NCBI RefSeq assembly: GCF_003148385.1
Contig: NZ_CP029463.1
Span: 124,001-188,000, forward strand
Direction of reading: 5' to 3'
Source: Flavobacterium sediminis
GTDB taxonomy: Bacteria; Bacteroidota; Bacteroidia; Flavobacteriales; Flavobacteriaceae
DNA length: 64,000 nucleotides
Shown here: piece after piece, positions 1-9,403 of the stretch
Position numbering within the stretch: position 1 is the stretch's first letter
How the letters are laid out: each line of letters starts with the position of its first letter
The notes under the pieces: model-generated
The model's database searches: none
The model's input: the letters and a program-made list of their open reading frames with translations, nothing else
What the model was told of the DNA's origin: nothing
Translations under genes and position numbers: made by a program

Positions 1-372
<372 letters not shown>

Positions 373-463
373 TTATTAATATTAGTAGTTATATTGATTT
401 ATTCATTACAAAAGTAACGCTTTTTGTATTAATAGGTGTGAATTTATTGGTAATTTATTATAT

Positions 464-922
464 CTAAAATTTAAAGGCTGTGCTGTTTTTTACCTCACCG
501 ATCATAAAGGTACTATGGGTACTTCCGATATGTTGAATTGTCGTTAATTTTGTTACCATAAACTCACGATAAGCCTCCATGTCCTTTACAAATATCTTTA
601 AAATATAATCGTAATCACCGCTTACATGATAACATTCAAGTACCTCATTGATCTTTACTACTTCTTTCTCAAACTGTGAAATAATATCAATATTGTGCTG
701 TGTCAGTTTGATATGACAAAAAACAACAAAATTTTTCTCTATCTTTGCTTTATCCAATAAGGCTACATATTTACTGATTATACCTTCTCGTTCTAACTTT
801 TTAATGCGTTCGTAAACTGCCGTTACTGATAAGTTCAGTTTAAGAGAAAGCTCCTTAGTTGTTTTTTTGGTATCAGCTTGTAACAACTCTAACAGACGCT
901 TATCGATAGTATCTAACTTCAT
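464..922 (-). CDS. Lrp/AsnC family transcriptional regulator
   Basis: A 152-aa protein with the standard family layout: an N-terminal winged helix-turn-helix (about residues 4-60, beginning MKLDTIDKRLLELL) and a C-terminal RAM ligand/oligomerisation domain (about 65-145). Family members sense amino acids or related metabolites and bind DNA as octamers. The gene is divergent from the PLP-dependent sulfur amino acid enzyme starting at 1079, with a 156-bp AT-rich gap, so control of that gene is a natural inference. A TAnnTTTG-type -7 box for this gene lies on the minus strand at 981-988, without a good upstream TTG. Confidence 0.93.
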   Translation of the reverse strand: MKLDTIDKRLLELLQADTKKTTKELSLKLNLSVTAVYERIKKLEREGIISKYVALLDKAKIEKNFVVFCHIKLTQHNIDIISQFEKEVVKINEVLECYHVSGDYDYILKIFVKDMEAYREFMVTKLTTIQHIGSTHSTFMIGEVKNSTAFKF

Positions 923-1078
923 ATTTCTTTAGTTTTAAAGTTATTTTAATTTTTAAATAGTATAAAAATCTATATTTATACAAATTTACAGTTTTTTATT
1001 CTAAATATTTTACTTTATATTGAAAAATAAATTATGTAATTAGAAATTTGAACAATAAAAACTAAACAAAATAACACT

Positions 1079-2281
1079 ATGAATACATTTAATCCGGCTG
1101 ACAAGATTCAGGATCTACAATATTTCGGTGAATTCGGAGGAGTAAATCCTTCTATTTCTGACAGTTCTACTTATACTTTCCTTTCTGCTAAAACTATGTT
1201 TGATACTTTTGAAGGCAATGCAGAAGGATGTTATTTATACTCTCGTCACTCTTCTCCTTCTAATTTATATCTAGGTGAAGCTTTAGCTGCCATGGAAGGA
1301 ACAGAGGCTGCTAATGTTGCAGCGTCCGGAATGGGTGCTATTACTCCGGTTCTGATGCAATTATGCAATGCCGGAGATCACATTGTTTCGAGTCGAACTA
1401 TTTACGGCGGAACCTATGCTTTCCTGAAAAACTTTGCTCCTAAGTTTGCTATTAAAACCTCATTTGTCGATATTACTAAATTAGACAAAGTGGAAGCAGC
1501 AATTACTGCTGATACCAAAGTTTTATACTGCGAAACAGTAAGTAATCCGCTTTTAGAAGTTGCTGATATAGCAGGTTTGGCTCAAATTGCTAAAAAGCAC
1601 AATCTAAAATTAGTTGTAGACAATACTTTTTCTCCGCTTTCGGTAGCACCCGGAAAATTAGGTGCTGATGTTGTGATCCATAGTTTAACCAAATTCATCA
1701 ACGGAAGCAGTGATACCGTTGGCGGTGTCGTTTGCGGAACACAGCAATTCATAGACGATCTGCGCAATGTTAATGATGGTGCCAGTATGCTTTTAGGTCC
1801 GACAATGGATAGTTTACGAGCTGCAAGTATCTTAAAAAATTTAAGAACACTACATATCCGTATGAAACAACACAGTCACAACGCTATGTATTTGGCACAA
1901 AAATTTGAAAAAGACGGCTTAAAAGTTGTTTATCCCGGTTTAGAAAGTCACCCTAGTCATAAACTATATGCCGGAATGATTAATCAGGAATATGGTTTCG
2001 GAGGTATGATGACCATTGATGTAGGTAATTTAGACAAAGCCAATGAGCTTATGGAGCTAATGCAACAAAAAAATCTCGGATATTTAGCCGTAAGTTTAGG
2101 TTTTTACAAAACTTTATTCAGTGCTCCCGGAACTTCTACTTCTTCCGAAATTCCTATGGAAGAACAACAAGAAATGGGCTTAACAGACGGTTTAATCCGT
2201 TTTTCAATAGGTTTAGACAACGATATTGAACGTACTTACCAAATCATGAAACAGTGTATGACGGAATTAAACGTTTTGTAA
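1079..2281 (+). CDS. Cys/Met metabolism PLP-dependent enzyme (methionine gamma-lyase-like)
   Basis: A 400-aa fold-type I PLP enzyme of the Cys/Met metabolism family. The PLP Schiff-base lysine is K205 in SLTKFINGSSD. The Y54-S-R56 pair that contacts phosphate from the neighbouring subunit and the SGMGAI loop (83-88) are present. Members include methionine gamma-lyase and cystathionine gamma-lyase/synthase. The position held by a reactive Cys in characterised methionine gamma-lyases (YGCT) is Gly here (TIYGGT), so the substrate is uncertain: methionine, cystathionine or O-acetylhomoserine are possible. Divergent from an Lrp-type regulator and followed by a strong terminator, so probably monocistronic. 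Confidence 0.88.
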   Translation: MNTFNPADKIQDLQYFGEFGGVNPSISDSSTYTFLSAKTMFDTFEGNAEGCYLYSRHSSPSNLYLGEALAAMEGTEAANVAASGMGAITPVLMQLCNAGDHIVSSRTIYGGTYAFLKNFAPKFAIKTSFVDITKLDKVEAAITADTKVLYCETVSNPLLEVADIAGLAQIAKKHNLKLVVDNTFSPLSVAPGKLGADVVIHSLTKFINGSSDTVGGVVCGTQQFIDDLRNVNDGASMLLGPTMDSLRAASILKNLRTLHIRMKQHSHNAMYLAQKFEKDGLKVVYPGLESHPSHKLYAGMINQEYGFGGMMTIDVGNLDKANELMELMQQKNLGYLAVSLGFYKTLFSAPGTSTSSEIPMEEQQEMGLTDGLIRFSIGLDNDIERTYQIMKQCMTELNVL

Positions 2282-2302
2282 ACTAATATCAAATAATTAA
2301 AT

Positions 2303-2336
2303 AAAAAGTCCCGATAAAATTTATCGGGACTTTTTT
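2303..2336 (+). terminator. Rho-independent terminator
   Basis: An 11-bp perfect stem (agtcccgataa / ttatcgggact, 2307-2317 and 2321-2331) with a 3-base loop, A-run before and T-run after. It lies between convergent genes ending at 2281 (+) and 2345 (-) and can serve both. Confidence 0.9.
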
Positions 2337-2344
2337 ATGAATTC

Positions 2345-3907
2345 TTATTTTAATTCTTCTCTATCTTCGAGTTTTATAGCCGGTTTAATTTCTTTATCGT
2401 CATCCGACAATAAATTTTCCGCTATTGGCTTAACTTCAATACGTCTGAATCTTTCAGGAGCATTAAAAGCCTCCATACCGTCTTTACCTGAGAATGCTCT
2501 CGTAGCTCTTGACGCTACTATAGAATAAGAAAAAGCAACATCAGATGTTCCATGACCTAATTCTACCACCTCAAATCCTTCAGCTGATTTATTCGTAACA
2601 TAAACCCCATTACAGTCTCCTTCTAACTGGATAAAAACTTTCAAAGGATGCTCTTTATCTACTAAGATATTTTCACTTAAAATAGGATCTATAGTCACCG
2701 TTGCTCTTCCGTTCACTAACTTTTCTGTTCCGTAATCTTGCAATAAGCTTTCAGGAGCAGAAACAGCAGGCATTACATACGTTTTATCATCCTTCTTAAC
2801 AGTTGTTGCATTAATTCCGGGGCCTACAACATTGAACATCATTTTTGTTTCTTCTTCTTTACCGGGTGCTGATTTATAAACATCATACAAAGTTCCTCCG
2901 GTAACTAAAGTATAACCAAACCAAGCTCCTGAATAGTTCGTAGCATACCCTATAAAAGCTGCTCCACTGGTTCCCGGAAAACTTGAATATGTTCCTACAG
3001 GATTTCCCTGAACAACTGCACCGTAACGGTTGTTCCCCGTAAAAACATTGATCGGAGAAAGAGAGGCTGTTCCAGCTCCGTTAAATTGCGCTGCCGTTCC
3101 TTGCGTAGCATTCAGATAACCTGCAAATGCCGACCCGGAAGCCGTTTGACTCATAGAACGAATTCCTATCGCTCCAATGGCATCAATAGCAGCACCGCCA
3201 CCTGTTCTGAAATTATACACTGTCATAGCATTAGCTGCTCCGGAGGCTGCGTCTGCCTCAACAGCAATAGAAGGTCCTGCCGCATTTGTAGTTGATAAAA
3301 TACCTGAACCGTTTGCCGAATAATTCGTTATTTGCAAACCCGCATAAGGGTTATTGGTATCATTATGGTCAATGAGCACCCCTACACCATTTGCATCAAC
3401 ATTAGCGACAACACCTATCGTATTATCATTGATCACAAAATTAGATTGTCCGGAATAGCCCGCAGAAGTTGTATTATTTACAACCAAAAGTCCTGTTGAA
3501 GCCGAGTTATTGTTTGTAATAGATACTGCTCCGGCATCAGCATTAATAACTCTTCCGGCACCTGCACCACCTTCATCATAGGCCATGTCAAGTGTATTAT
3601 GAGAACCGCCTCCTGTTCCGGCTGCCATTCTCACCCAAATTGTCCCGTTCCAATAATAATAACCGGGTGTTACATCATTTACTGTTGCTGTATTGTACAC
3701 AATAGTTCCTGCTGTCAAAGCTCCGCCGGCAGGATTTACTACGGGGGTGTCAATCGTTGTATCAGTCAAAGCAATTTGCGGAGCTAAAAAACCATTAGTT
3801 GTAGAATTAACTTCTAAAGCAGCTCTTGGGGTCGTAGTCCCCACCCCTACCTGGGCAGTAACAGTAATACTTATTCCCGAAAGAATAAAAAGTAGCGTTT
3901 TTTTCAT
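2345..3907 (-). CDS. Secreted surface protein of the GVGTTTP-type, function unknown
   Basis: A 520-aa exported protein. The start ATG at 3905-3907 (MKKTLLFILSG) is preferred over an in-frame TTG four codons upstream. A signal peptide (about 1-18, ending TVTAQ) is followed by VGVGTTTPRAALEVNS, a beginning seen in many Flavobacteriaceae surface proteins of tail-fibre-like repeat type. The middle is rich in Gly, Ala, Ser, Thr and Asn with beta-strand-like stretches (about 90-340). The C-terminus (about 390-520) is a distinct domain rich in charged residues (EVKPIAENLLSDDDKEIK). No T9SS sorting domain is visible. Monocistronic by appearance, sharing the bidirectional terminator at 2303-2336. Confidence 0.75.
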   Translation of the reverse strand: MKKTLLFILSGISITVTAQVGVGTTTPRAALEVNSTTNGFLAPQIALTDTTIDTPVVNPAGGALTAGTIVYNTATVNDVTPGYYYWNGTIWVRMAAGTGGGSHNTLDMAYDEGGAGAGRVINADAGAVSITNNNSASTGLLVVNNTTSAGYSGQSNFVINDNTIGVVANVDANGVGVLIDHNDTNNPYAGLQITNYSANGSGILSTTNAAGPSIAVEADAASGAANAMTVYNFRTGGGAAIDAIGAIGIRSMSQTASGSAFAGYLNATQGTAAQFNGAGTASLSPINVFTGNNRYGAVVQGNPVGTYSSFPGTSGAAFIGYATNYSGAWFGYTLVTGGTLYDVYKSAPGKEEETKMMFNVVGPGINATTVKKDDKTYVMPAVSAPESLLQDYGTEKLVNGRATVTIDPILSENILVDKEHPLKVFIQLEGDCNGVYVTNKSAEGFEVVELGHGTSDVAFSYSIVASRATRAFSGKDGMEAFNAPERFRRIEVKPIAENLLSDDDKEIKPAIKLEDREELK

Positions 3908-4161
3908 AATAAAAATCAAATAAAGGGGTTAAAAACGCATAAATTAACTAAAATAAAAACAGAATGACAAATTTTTAATCTTAAAGACAATAAAACTTTA
4001 TTTTTTTTACTAAAAAAAAGCTCTTTCTGTACTACCTAAAAAAAATCTTTTAGCTTTTAAGAAAAAAGCAAATTCTATTAAAATCTTTTAACACTTGTCC
4101 CGTTTTGTTATTTAATATGGAAAACTTCAAGGATAAATTTTCCTTTTCAATAATTTAAAGT

Positions 4162-4169
4162 TATTTTTG
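4162..4169 (+). promoter_or_regulatory. Candidate -7 box of the S9 peptidase gene
   Basis: TATTTTTG matches the Bacteroidetes -7 consensus TAnnTTTG, 24 bp before the start at 4193. No TTG at the expected -33 distance was found, so this is a weak call. Confidence 0.35.
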
Positions 4170-4192
4170 GATTTCGTAATCAAAAATTAAAT

Positions 4193-6364
4193 ATGAGAAA
4201 AATTATAATCAGTGCTTTTGCATTATTCTTTCATTTAGTATCATTTTCCCAAAATTTCACTATTGAAGAAACCGTAACCGGTTCTCGAAAATATGCTCCT
4301 GAAAACCTATTGTTTTCGCAATGGAAAAAAAATGAAAATGCTATTGTTTATGTAAGTAAAGATTTCCAATCACTACTGGAAAGAAATGATTCCGACAATT
4401 GGAAAGAACATACTTTAGCTTCAACTTCCGAACTTTCAAAAAACCTACAAGCTGCAATTCCTAATGAAACCTTCGAATTGCGTTTTTTCCCTTACAACTT
4501 TAATTGGGAGACAAAAGAGGTCATTTCTTTTGATGTTGACGGAAAGAGCAACAAATATTTTGTTCACTACAACTTAAAAAATAAAAAAGTAATACATAGT
4601 GTTGCTACTCCGCTAACAGCAAATGAACCGGCAGTCTCTAAAAACTCCGATGTTGCTTGGTTAGAAGATAACAACATCAAAATTACGCGTCAGGACGGCT
4701 CTTCTATTTCCGTAACTAATGATAGTAATAAAGGAATTGTAAACGGGAGCAGTTACGTTCACCGTCAAGAATTTGGTATTCACAAAGGAATGTGGTGGAA
4801 TGAGAACGGTACAAAACTAGCCTATTATCGCAAAGATGAAACAATGGTAGGAGATTATCCTATCATTAACTGGAATGAACGCGAAGCAGTAAATAATAAC
4901 ATTAAGTACCCTATGGCGGGTATGAAAAGTGAAGAAGTGACACTTCAAGTTTTTGATCTGAAAACACAAAATACTGTTCAAATCCAAACCGGTGAACCAA
5001 AAGAACAATATTTAACGATGGTTTCCTGGCATCCGAACGGGAAAAGTATATTTATAGGTGTTCTGAATCGGGAACAAAATCATTTACGATTCAATCAATA
5101 CAACGCCCAAACCGGAGCTTTGATAAAAACATTGTTTGAAGAAAAGTCCCTAACTTGGGTTGAGCCTCAACATACTATTATTTTTGTGCCGAATGATCCG
5201 GAACAATTTATTTATCAAACTGATAACAACGGTTACAACCAGATGTATTTATACAGTATTTCTGGCAAATTAATTAAAGACCTAGGTTTTAAAGACGTTA
5301 TTGTTCAGGAGTTCCTTGGTTTTAGTTCAGATAATAAATCGGTTTACTACACCGGAATTACCAATCAAGGATTAGACCGTCAATTGTTCAATGTTGTCCT
5401 TAAATCAGGAAAAACAACACAATTAACCTCTGATAGCGGAACTCATCTTGCCGCTGTTTCTTCTGACGGAAAATATATTTTAGATACGTTCAGTAATACA
5501 GAAACACCTAACAAAATTGAGATTCTAAATACTAAAACAAAAAAAGAAACGGTTTTAGTCAATGCTCAAAATCCGTTTACCGGAAAAATTGATTTACCTA
5601 AAACAGAACTGGTTACTTTAACTTCTGCTGATGGCAAAACACCTTTAAACGGAAGAATTCTATATCCGGCAAACTTTGATCCTACCCGGAAATATCCGGT
5701 AATGATCTATGTATACGGAGGATCTCATGCACAATTGATCAAGAACAAATGGTTAGCCGGTGCCGCCTTCTTTGATTACTATATGGCGCAACAAGGCTAT
5801 GTGGTATTTTCATTGGACAACAGAGGAAGTGAAGCCAGAGGCAAACACTTTTGTGATGTAAACCACAGACAACTGGGAATCAATGAAATGGCAGACCAGC
5901 TAAAAGGTGTAGAATTCTTAAAATCAAAAACATTTGTAGACAGTGACAGAATCGGTGTTTTCGGTTGGAGTTTCGGAGGATTTATGACTACTTCTTTATT
6001 AACTACTTATCCGGAACTGTTTAAAACAGGTGTAGCCGGAGGACCGGTTATTGACTGGAAATATTATGAAGTAATGTACGGAGAACGCTATATGGACACT
6101 CCTCAAGAAAATCCTGAAGGTTATGAAAAAGCATCCTTATTAAATAAAGCTACCAATTTAAAGGCTCGTTTATTAGTGATACACGGTGCACAAGACCCTG
6201 TAGTCGTACAACAAAATAGCATGAACTTTATTGAAGCCTGTATCAAAGCCGGAAAGCAAGTAGATTATTTCTTATACCCTAATCATGAACACAATGTAAG
6301 AGGAACTGATCGTATTCACATGTATGCTAAAATTGCTGACTACTTCAACACGTTTCTTAAATAA
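4193..6364 (+). CDS. S9 family peptidase, dipeptidyl peptidase IV-like
   Basis: A 723-aa exported serine peptidase. A signal peptide (1-19) is followed by a DPP-IV-type beta-propeller (about 60-480, with IIYQTDNNGYNQMYLY-like blades) and a C-terminal alpha/beta hydrolase peptidase domain (about 500-723). The catalytic triad is visible: S593 in GWSFGGF, D668 in HGAQDPVV, and probably H700 in NHEHNV. Such enzymes release N-terminal dipeptides, often Xaa-Pro, in the periplasm. The length fits the family (about 720). The next gene starts 27 bp later on the same strand, so co-transcription with nhaC is likely. Confidence 0.92.
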   Translation: MRKIIISAFALFFHLVSFSQNFTIEETVTGSRKYAPENLLFSQWKKNENAIVYVSKDFQSLLERNDSDNWKEHTLASTSELSKNLQAAIPNETFELRFFPYNFNWETKEVISFDVDGKSNKYFVHYNLKNKKVIHSVATPLTANEPAVSKNSDVAWLEDNNIKITRQDGSSISVTNDSNKGIVNGSSYVHRQEFGIHKGMWWNENGTKLAYYRKDETMVGDYPIINWNEREAVNNNIKYPMAGMKSEEVTLQVFDLKTQNTVQIQTGEPKEQYLTMVSWHPNGKSIFIGVLNREQNHLRFNQYNAQTGALIKTLFEEKSLTWVEPQHTIIFVPNDPEQFIYQTDNNGYNQMYLYSISGKLIKDLGFKDVIVQEFLGFSSDNKSVYYTGITNQGLDRQLFNVVLKSGKTTQLTSDSGTHLAAVSSDGKYILDTFSNTETPNKIEILNTKTKKETVLVNAQNPFTGKIDLPKTELVTLTSADGKTPLNGRILYPANFDPTRKYPVMIYVYGGSHAQLIKNKWLAGAAFFDYYMAQQGYVVFSLDNRGSEARGKHFCDVNHRQLGINEMADQLKGVEFLKSKTFVDSDRIGVFGWSFGGFMTTSLLTTYPELFKTGVAGGPVIDWKYYEVMYGERYMDTPQENPEGYEKASLLNKATNLKARLLVIHGAQDPVVVQQNSMNFIEACIKAGKQVDYFLYPNHEHNVRGTDRIHMYAKIADYFNTFLK

Positions 6365-6391
6365 TTAATTACAAGCCAATAACACTATTTT

Positions 6392-7851
6392 ATGAGTACA
6401 AAAATCATCAAAAATAAAGAACTAAGCATCTTTGAAGCCCTGATCCCTGTCATAGCCTTAATCGGTATGTTAGCCTTTAACGTATATGTTTTCGGTGATG
6501 AAGCCCTAAGCGGAACAAACCAGTTTGTCCTTCTTTTAGGAGCTTCGGTTGCAGCAATTGTAGGTTTCCTAAACAAAGTTACCTATAAAAAAATGCTGGA
6601 TGAAGTTGCTGAAAATATCAAATCAACTGCAGGAGCCATATTGATCTTGTTAATGGTAGGATCCCTTGCCGGAACCTGGCTCGTTAGCGGTGTAATTCCT
6701 TCTATGATCTATTACGGACTAAAAATTCTAAGTCCGGCTATCTTTTTACCGGCCACATTAATTATTTGTTCGGTAATCTCTATAGCCACAGGAAGTTCTT
6801 GGACTACTTCAGCTACTGTAGGTATAGCTCTAATAGGAATAGGAGGAGCTTTAGGCTTTGATTTAGGTATGGTTGCCGGTGCCGTAATTTCCGGTGCTTA
6901 TTTCGGTGATAAGTTATCACCAATGTCAGATACAACCAATTTAGCCCCTGCTATGGCCGGAACAGATCTGTTTACGCATATCAAGTATATGACCTTAACT
7001 ACTGTTCCTACCTACATCATCACATTGATTATTTTTATCATTTTCGGGCTAACCGTAGAGACGCACGGAATTGCTAATACTGACGGACTTTTAGCAGATA
7101 TCGAAAAATCGTTTACCATCACACCGTGGTTATTCTTAGTTCCGGTTATTGTGATCGGATTGATCGTCAAAAAAACAGAACCGCTTATTGCCCTTTTAAT
7201 AGGAACCTTACTGGGAGCTATCTTTGCTATTATCTTTCAGCCCAATATTGTACTGATGCTTTCCGGAGGAACTGAACTGAACTTCGTAAATGCTTATAAA
7301 GGCGTAATGAATGCAATCACTGTTGAATCTGTGATCCCAACTGATAATGAAACGTTAAAGGACCTTTTCAAAGCCGGAGGAATGCAAAAGATGTTAGGTA
7401 CTATTTGGCTGATCCTTTGTGCTATGGTTTTCGGAGGAATCATGGATGCAATCGGAGCATTAGCGCGCATTAGCCAATCCTTATTAAAACTGGCTCATTC
7501 AACAGCCGGATTGTTTGCTTCTACAGTAGGAAGCTGCCTTGCTTTAAACGTCACTGCATCTGACCAATACCTGGCCATAGTAGTTCCCGGAAAAATGTTT
7601 GCCAAAGCTTATAAAGATCGAGGCTTAGCGCCTGAGAACTTAAGTAGAACTCTTGAAGATTCAGGAACTGTAACTTCAGTCCTTATTCCTTGGAACACAT
7701 GCGGGCTTATCAATCAGGAGCTTTAGGTGTGGCCACTTTTGATTATTTGCCTTATGCTATTTTCAATTATTTGAGTCCGTTAATGACATTACTTTTTGCA
7801 GCTTTGAACATAAAAATAAGACAATTAGTCTCAAAAAAAGAGACAGAATAA
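6392..7851 (+). pseudogene. nhaC: Na+/H+ antiporter NhaC family, frameshifted near the 3' end
   Basis: An NhaC-type sodium/proton antiporter with about 11-12 membrane segments, predicted 486 aa. The first frame runs 6392-7726 and ends in VLIPWNTCG followed by an out-of-frame LINQEL. Adding one G in the run at 7703-7705 restores NTCGAYQSGALGVATFDY and a further about 43 residues to a TAA at 7849-7851 (ending VSKKETE). The restored text is exactly what the family needs: the conserved PWN-C-A motif and the last membrane segment. I therefore regard the gene as intact in the organism with a sequencing or assembly indel, or as very recently mutated. A conserved GSSWTTSATVG region near residue 135 is present. 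Confidence 0.85.
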
Positions 7852-7886
7852 GCAGTATAAATAAAACTTATTCTCTAATAAAAATT

Positions 7887-7918
7887 AACCATGACTTAAC
7901 TATAGTTATGGTTTTTTT
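7887..7918 (+). terminator. Terminator after nhaC
   Basis: Stem aaccatgac / gttatggtt (7887-7895, 7905-7913, one G-T pair) followed by seven T. It sits just after the corrected nhaC stop at 7851, supporting that as the real gene end. Confidence 0.75.
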
Positions 7919-7923
7919 ATTTG

Positions 7924-7931
7924 TAAATTTG
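7924..7931 (+). promoter_or_regulatory. Candidate -7 box of the peroxiredoxin operon
   Basis: TAAATTTG matches TAnnTTTG, 40 bp before the peroxiredoxin start and directly after the nhaC terminator. No clear -33 TTG. Confidence 0.45.
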
Positions 7932-7970
7932 CTATCAGAAAATTAGTAATAACTTTAAAATAAAAACTTT

Positions 7971-8606
7971 ATGGCACTAGTAGGTAAAAAATTTCCTAAC
8001 ATTACTGTTGACGCGATCTCTGAAATGGGTGACAACTTAAAAATCAACGTTTTTGAAGAAGCTGTTAACAACAAGAAAAAAGTCCTTTTATTTTGGTATC
8101 CAAAAGACTTTACTTTTGTGTGCCCTACAGAAATTCATGCTTTCCAAGAAGCTTTAGCTGAATTTGAAAAAAGAAACACTATGGTAATCGGTGCTTCATG
8201 TGATACAAATGAAGTTCACTTTGCATGGTTAAACACTCCGAAAGATAACGGTGGTATCGAAGGAGTTACTTACCCGATCCTTGCTGACACAACTCGTAAC
8301 TTGTCAAGTGCATTAGGAATTCTAGAAGCTGAAGATATTTTCAACGAAGAAACCGGTGAATATCAAATCGAAGGTTCTAATGTAACGTACCGTGCGACTT
8401 ATTTAGTTGACGAAGACGGTAAAATTTTCCACGAAAGTGTAAACGATATGCCTTTAGGAAGAAATGTACACGAGTACTTAAGATTAATTGATGCTTATTC
8501 ACACGTTCAAACACACGGAGAAGTTTGTCCTGCAAACTGGGAAGAAGGAAAAGACGCTATGAAAGCTGACAGAAAAAGTACTGCTGAATACTTAGCTTCT
8601 CACTAA
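7971..8606 (+). CDS. Peroxiredoxin, typical 2-Cys (AhpC/Prx1 type)
   Basis: A 211-aa cytosolic thiol peroxidase that reduces H2O2 and alkyl hydroperoxides. The peroxidatic Cys is C51 in DFTFVCPTE. The resolving Cys is C186 in HGEVCPANW, in the C-terminal arm that swaps between subunits. Length is normal for the class. The next two genes encode a thioredoxin-fold protein and a DUF6952 protein, a grouping I know from Flavobacteriaceae; the thioredoxin is a plausible reductant. The ATG start at 7971 (MALVGKKFPN) follows a TAnnTTTG box by 40 bp. Confidence 0.95.
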   Translation: MALVGKKFPNITVDAISEMGDNLKINVFEEAVNNKKKVLLFWYPKDFTFVCPTEIHAFQEALAEFEKRNTMVIGASCDTNEVHFAWLNTPKDNGGIEGVTYPILADTTRNLSSALGILEAEDIFNEETGEYQIEGSNVTYRATYLVDEDGKIFHESVNDMPLGRNVHEYLRLIDAYSHVQTHGEVCPANWEEGKDAMKADRKSTAEYLASH

Positions 8607-8698
8607 TAAAAAAATCAATAATAAATCTCAATAGCAATGTCAAGATCAGTAATTGAAATCTGATATTGTTATTGAGATTGAAATTACAACAATTAATT

Positions 8699-9007
8699 AT
8701 GTTCCAAGAATTAGATCAAGATAACTTACAGGAAGTTGTAAACACTAATGATATTGTATTGGTACAATTTTCAGCTTCATGGTGCGGTAACTGTAGAATT
8801 ATGAAGCCTAAATTTAAAAAATTAGCTTCTGAACATGAAAATGTACCGTTTTTAGTAGTAGATGCAGAAAAATTCCCTGAATCCAGAAAGTTAGTAAAAG
8901 TGGATAATTTACCTACTTTCGCAGCATTCAAAAACGGACAACTGGTCGATCAGACTCAGACAAACAAAGCAGAAGTTTTGGCAGAATTAGCAAGCAAAGT
9001 ATTGTAA
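8699..9007 (+). CDS. Thioredoxin family protein
   Basis: A 102-aa single-domain thioredoxin fold. The start ATG at 8699-8701 (MFQELDQDNL) is preferred to an upstream TTG at 8666, which would add a non-thioredoxin tail. The active site is W-C29-G-N-C32 (usual: WCGPC); the Pro to Asn change should alter redox potential. The cis-Pro loop NLPTF is present near residue 75. It lies 92 bp after the peroxiredoxin and 32 bp before a DUF6952 gene, so it probably recycles the peroxiredoxin or handles disulfides in oxidative stress. Confidence 0.9.
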   Translation: MFQELDQDNLQEVVNTNDIVLVQFSASWCGNCRIMKPKFKKLASEHENVPFLVVDAEKFPESRKLVKVDNLPTFAAFKNGQLVDQTQTNKAEVLAELASKVL

Positions 9008-9039
9008 TCTGGCAAACAGGAACTATTAAATCTATCCAA

Positions 9040-9300
9040 ATGAAACTCCCTGTAATTAAACAATTAACTCAGTTTATTGAGGAAAATGATCAGGATTATC
9101 TGGTTGAAACTATAGAAGTTTTAGAAAACCTTACTGAAGTTCCTTCTCTTAAAGACGAAGAACTTGATGTAATCGGTGAATTGATTTCCAACATGTACGG
9201 TGCCCTTGAAGTTCATAAAATGATCAAAGAAGGAAAAGACAAGAAAACAGCTCTTAACGATTTTATGAAGCGGGTACTGGGTTCAATCGATAAAGAATAA
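9040..9300 (+). CDS. DUF6952 family small protein
   Basis: An 86-aa acidic, mostly helical, cytosolic protein (MKLPVIKQLTQFIEENDQDY). I recognise the sequence type as the flavobacterial DUF6952 family found after peroxiredoxin-thioredoxin pairs. There are no Cys residues, so it is not itself a thiol redox enzyme; a role as partner or regulator of the pair is inferred from position only. It is the last gene of the three-gene unit and is followed by a hairpin at 9300-9330. Confidence 0.8.
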   Translation: MKLPVIKQLTQFIEENDQDYLVETIEVLENLTEVPSLKDEELDVIGELISNMYGALEVHKMIKEGKDKKTALNDFMKRVLGSIDKE

Positions 9301-9330
9301 ATACTCTCATTAAAAAGAGAGTATTTATTT
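9300..9330 (+). terminator. Terminator after the peroxiredoxin operon
   Basis: Stem atactctc / gagagtat (9301-9308, 9317-9324) with an 8-base loop, followed by a weak T-rich tract. Confidence 0.65.
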
Positions 9331-9403
9331 ACACTATTTTTTACTACATTATTATTATTTTGTTAAAAAATTATATATTGCATAAAAATTCAATATATAA
9401 TTT

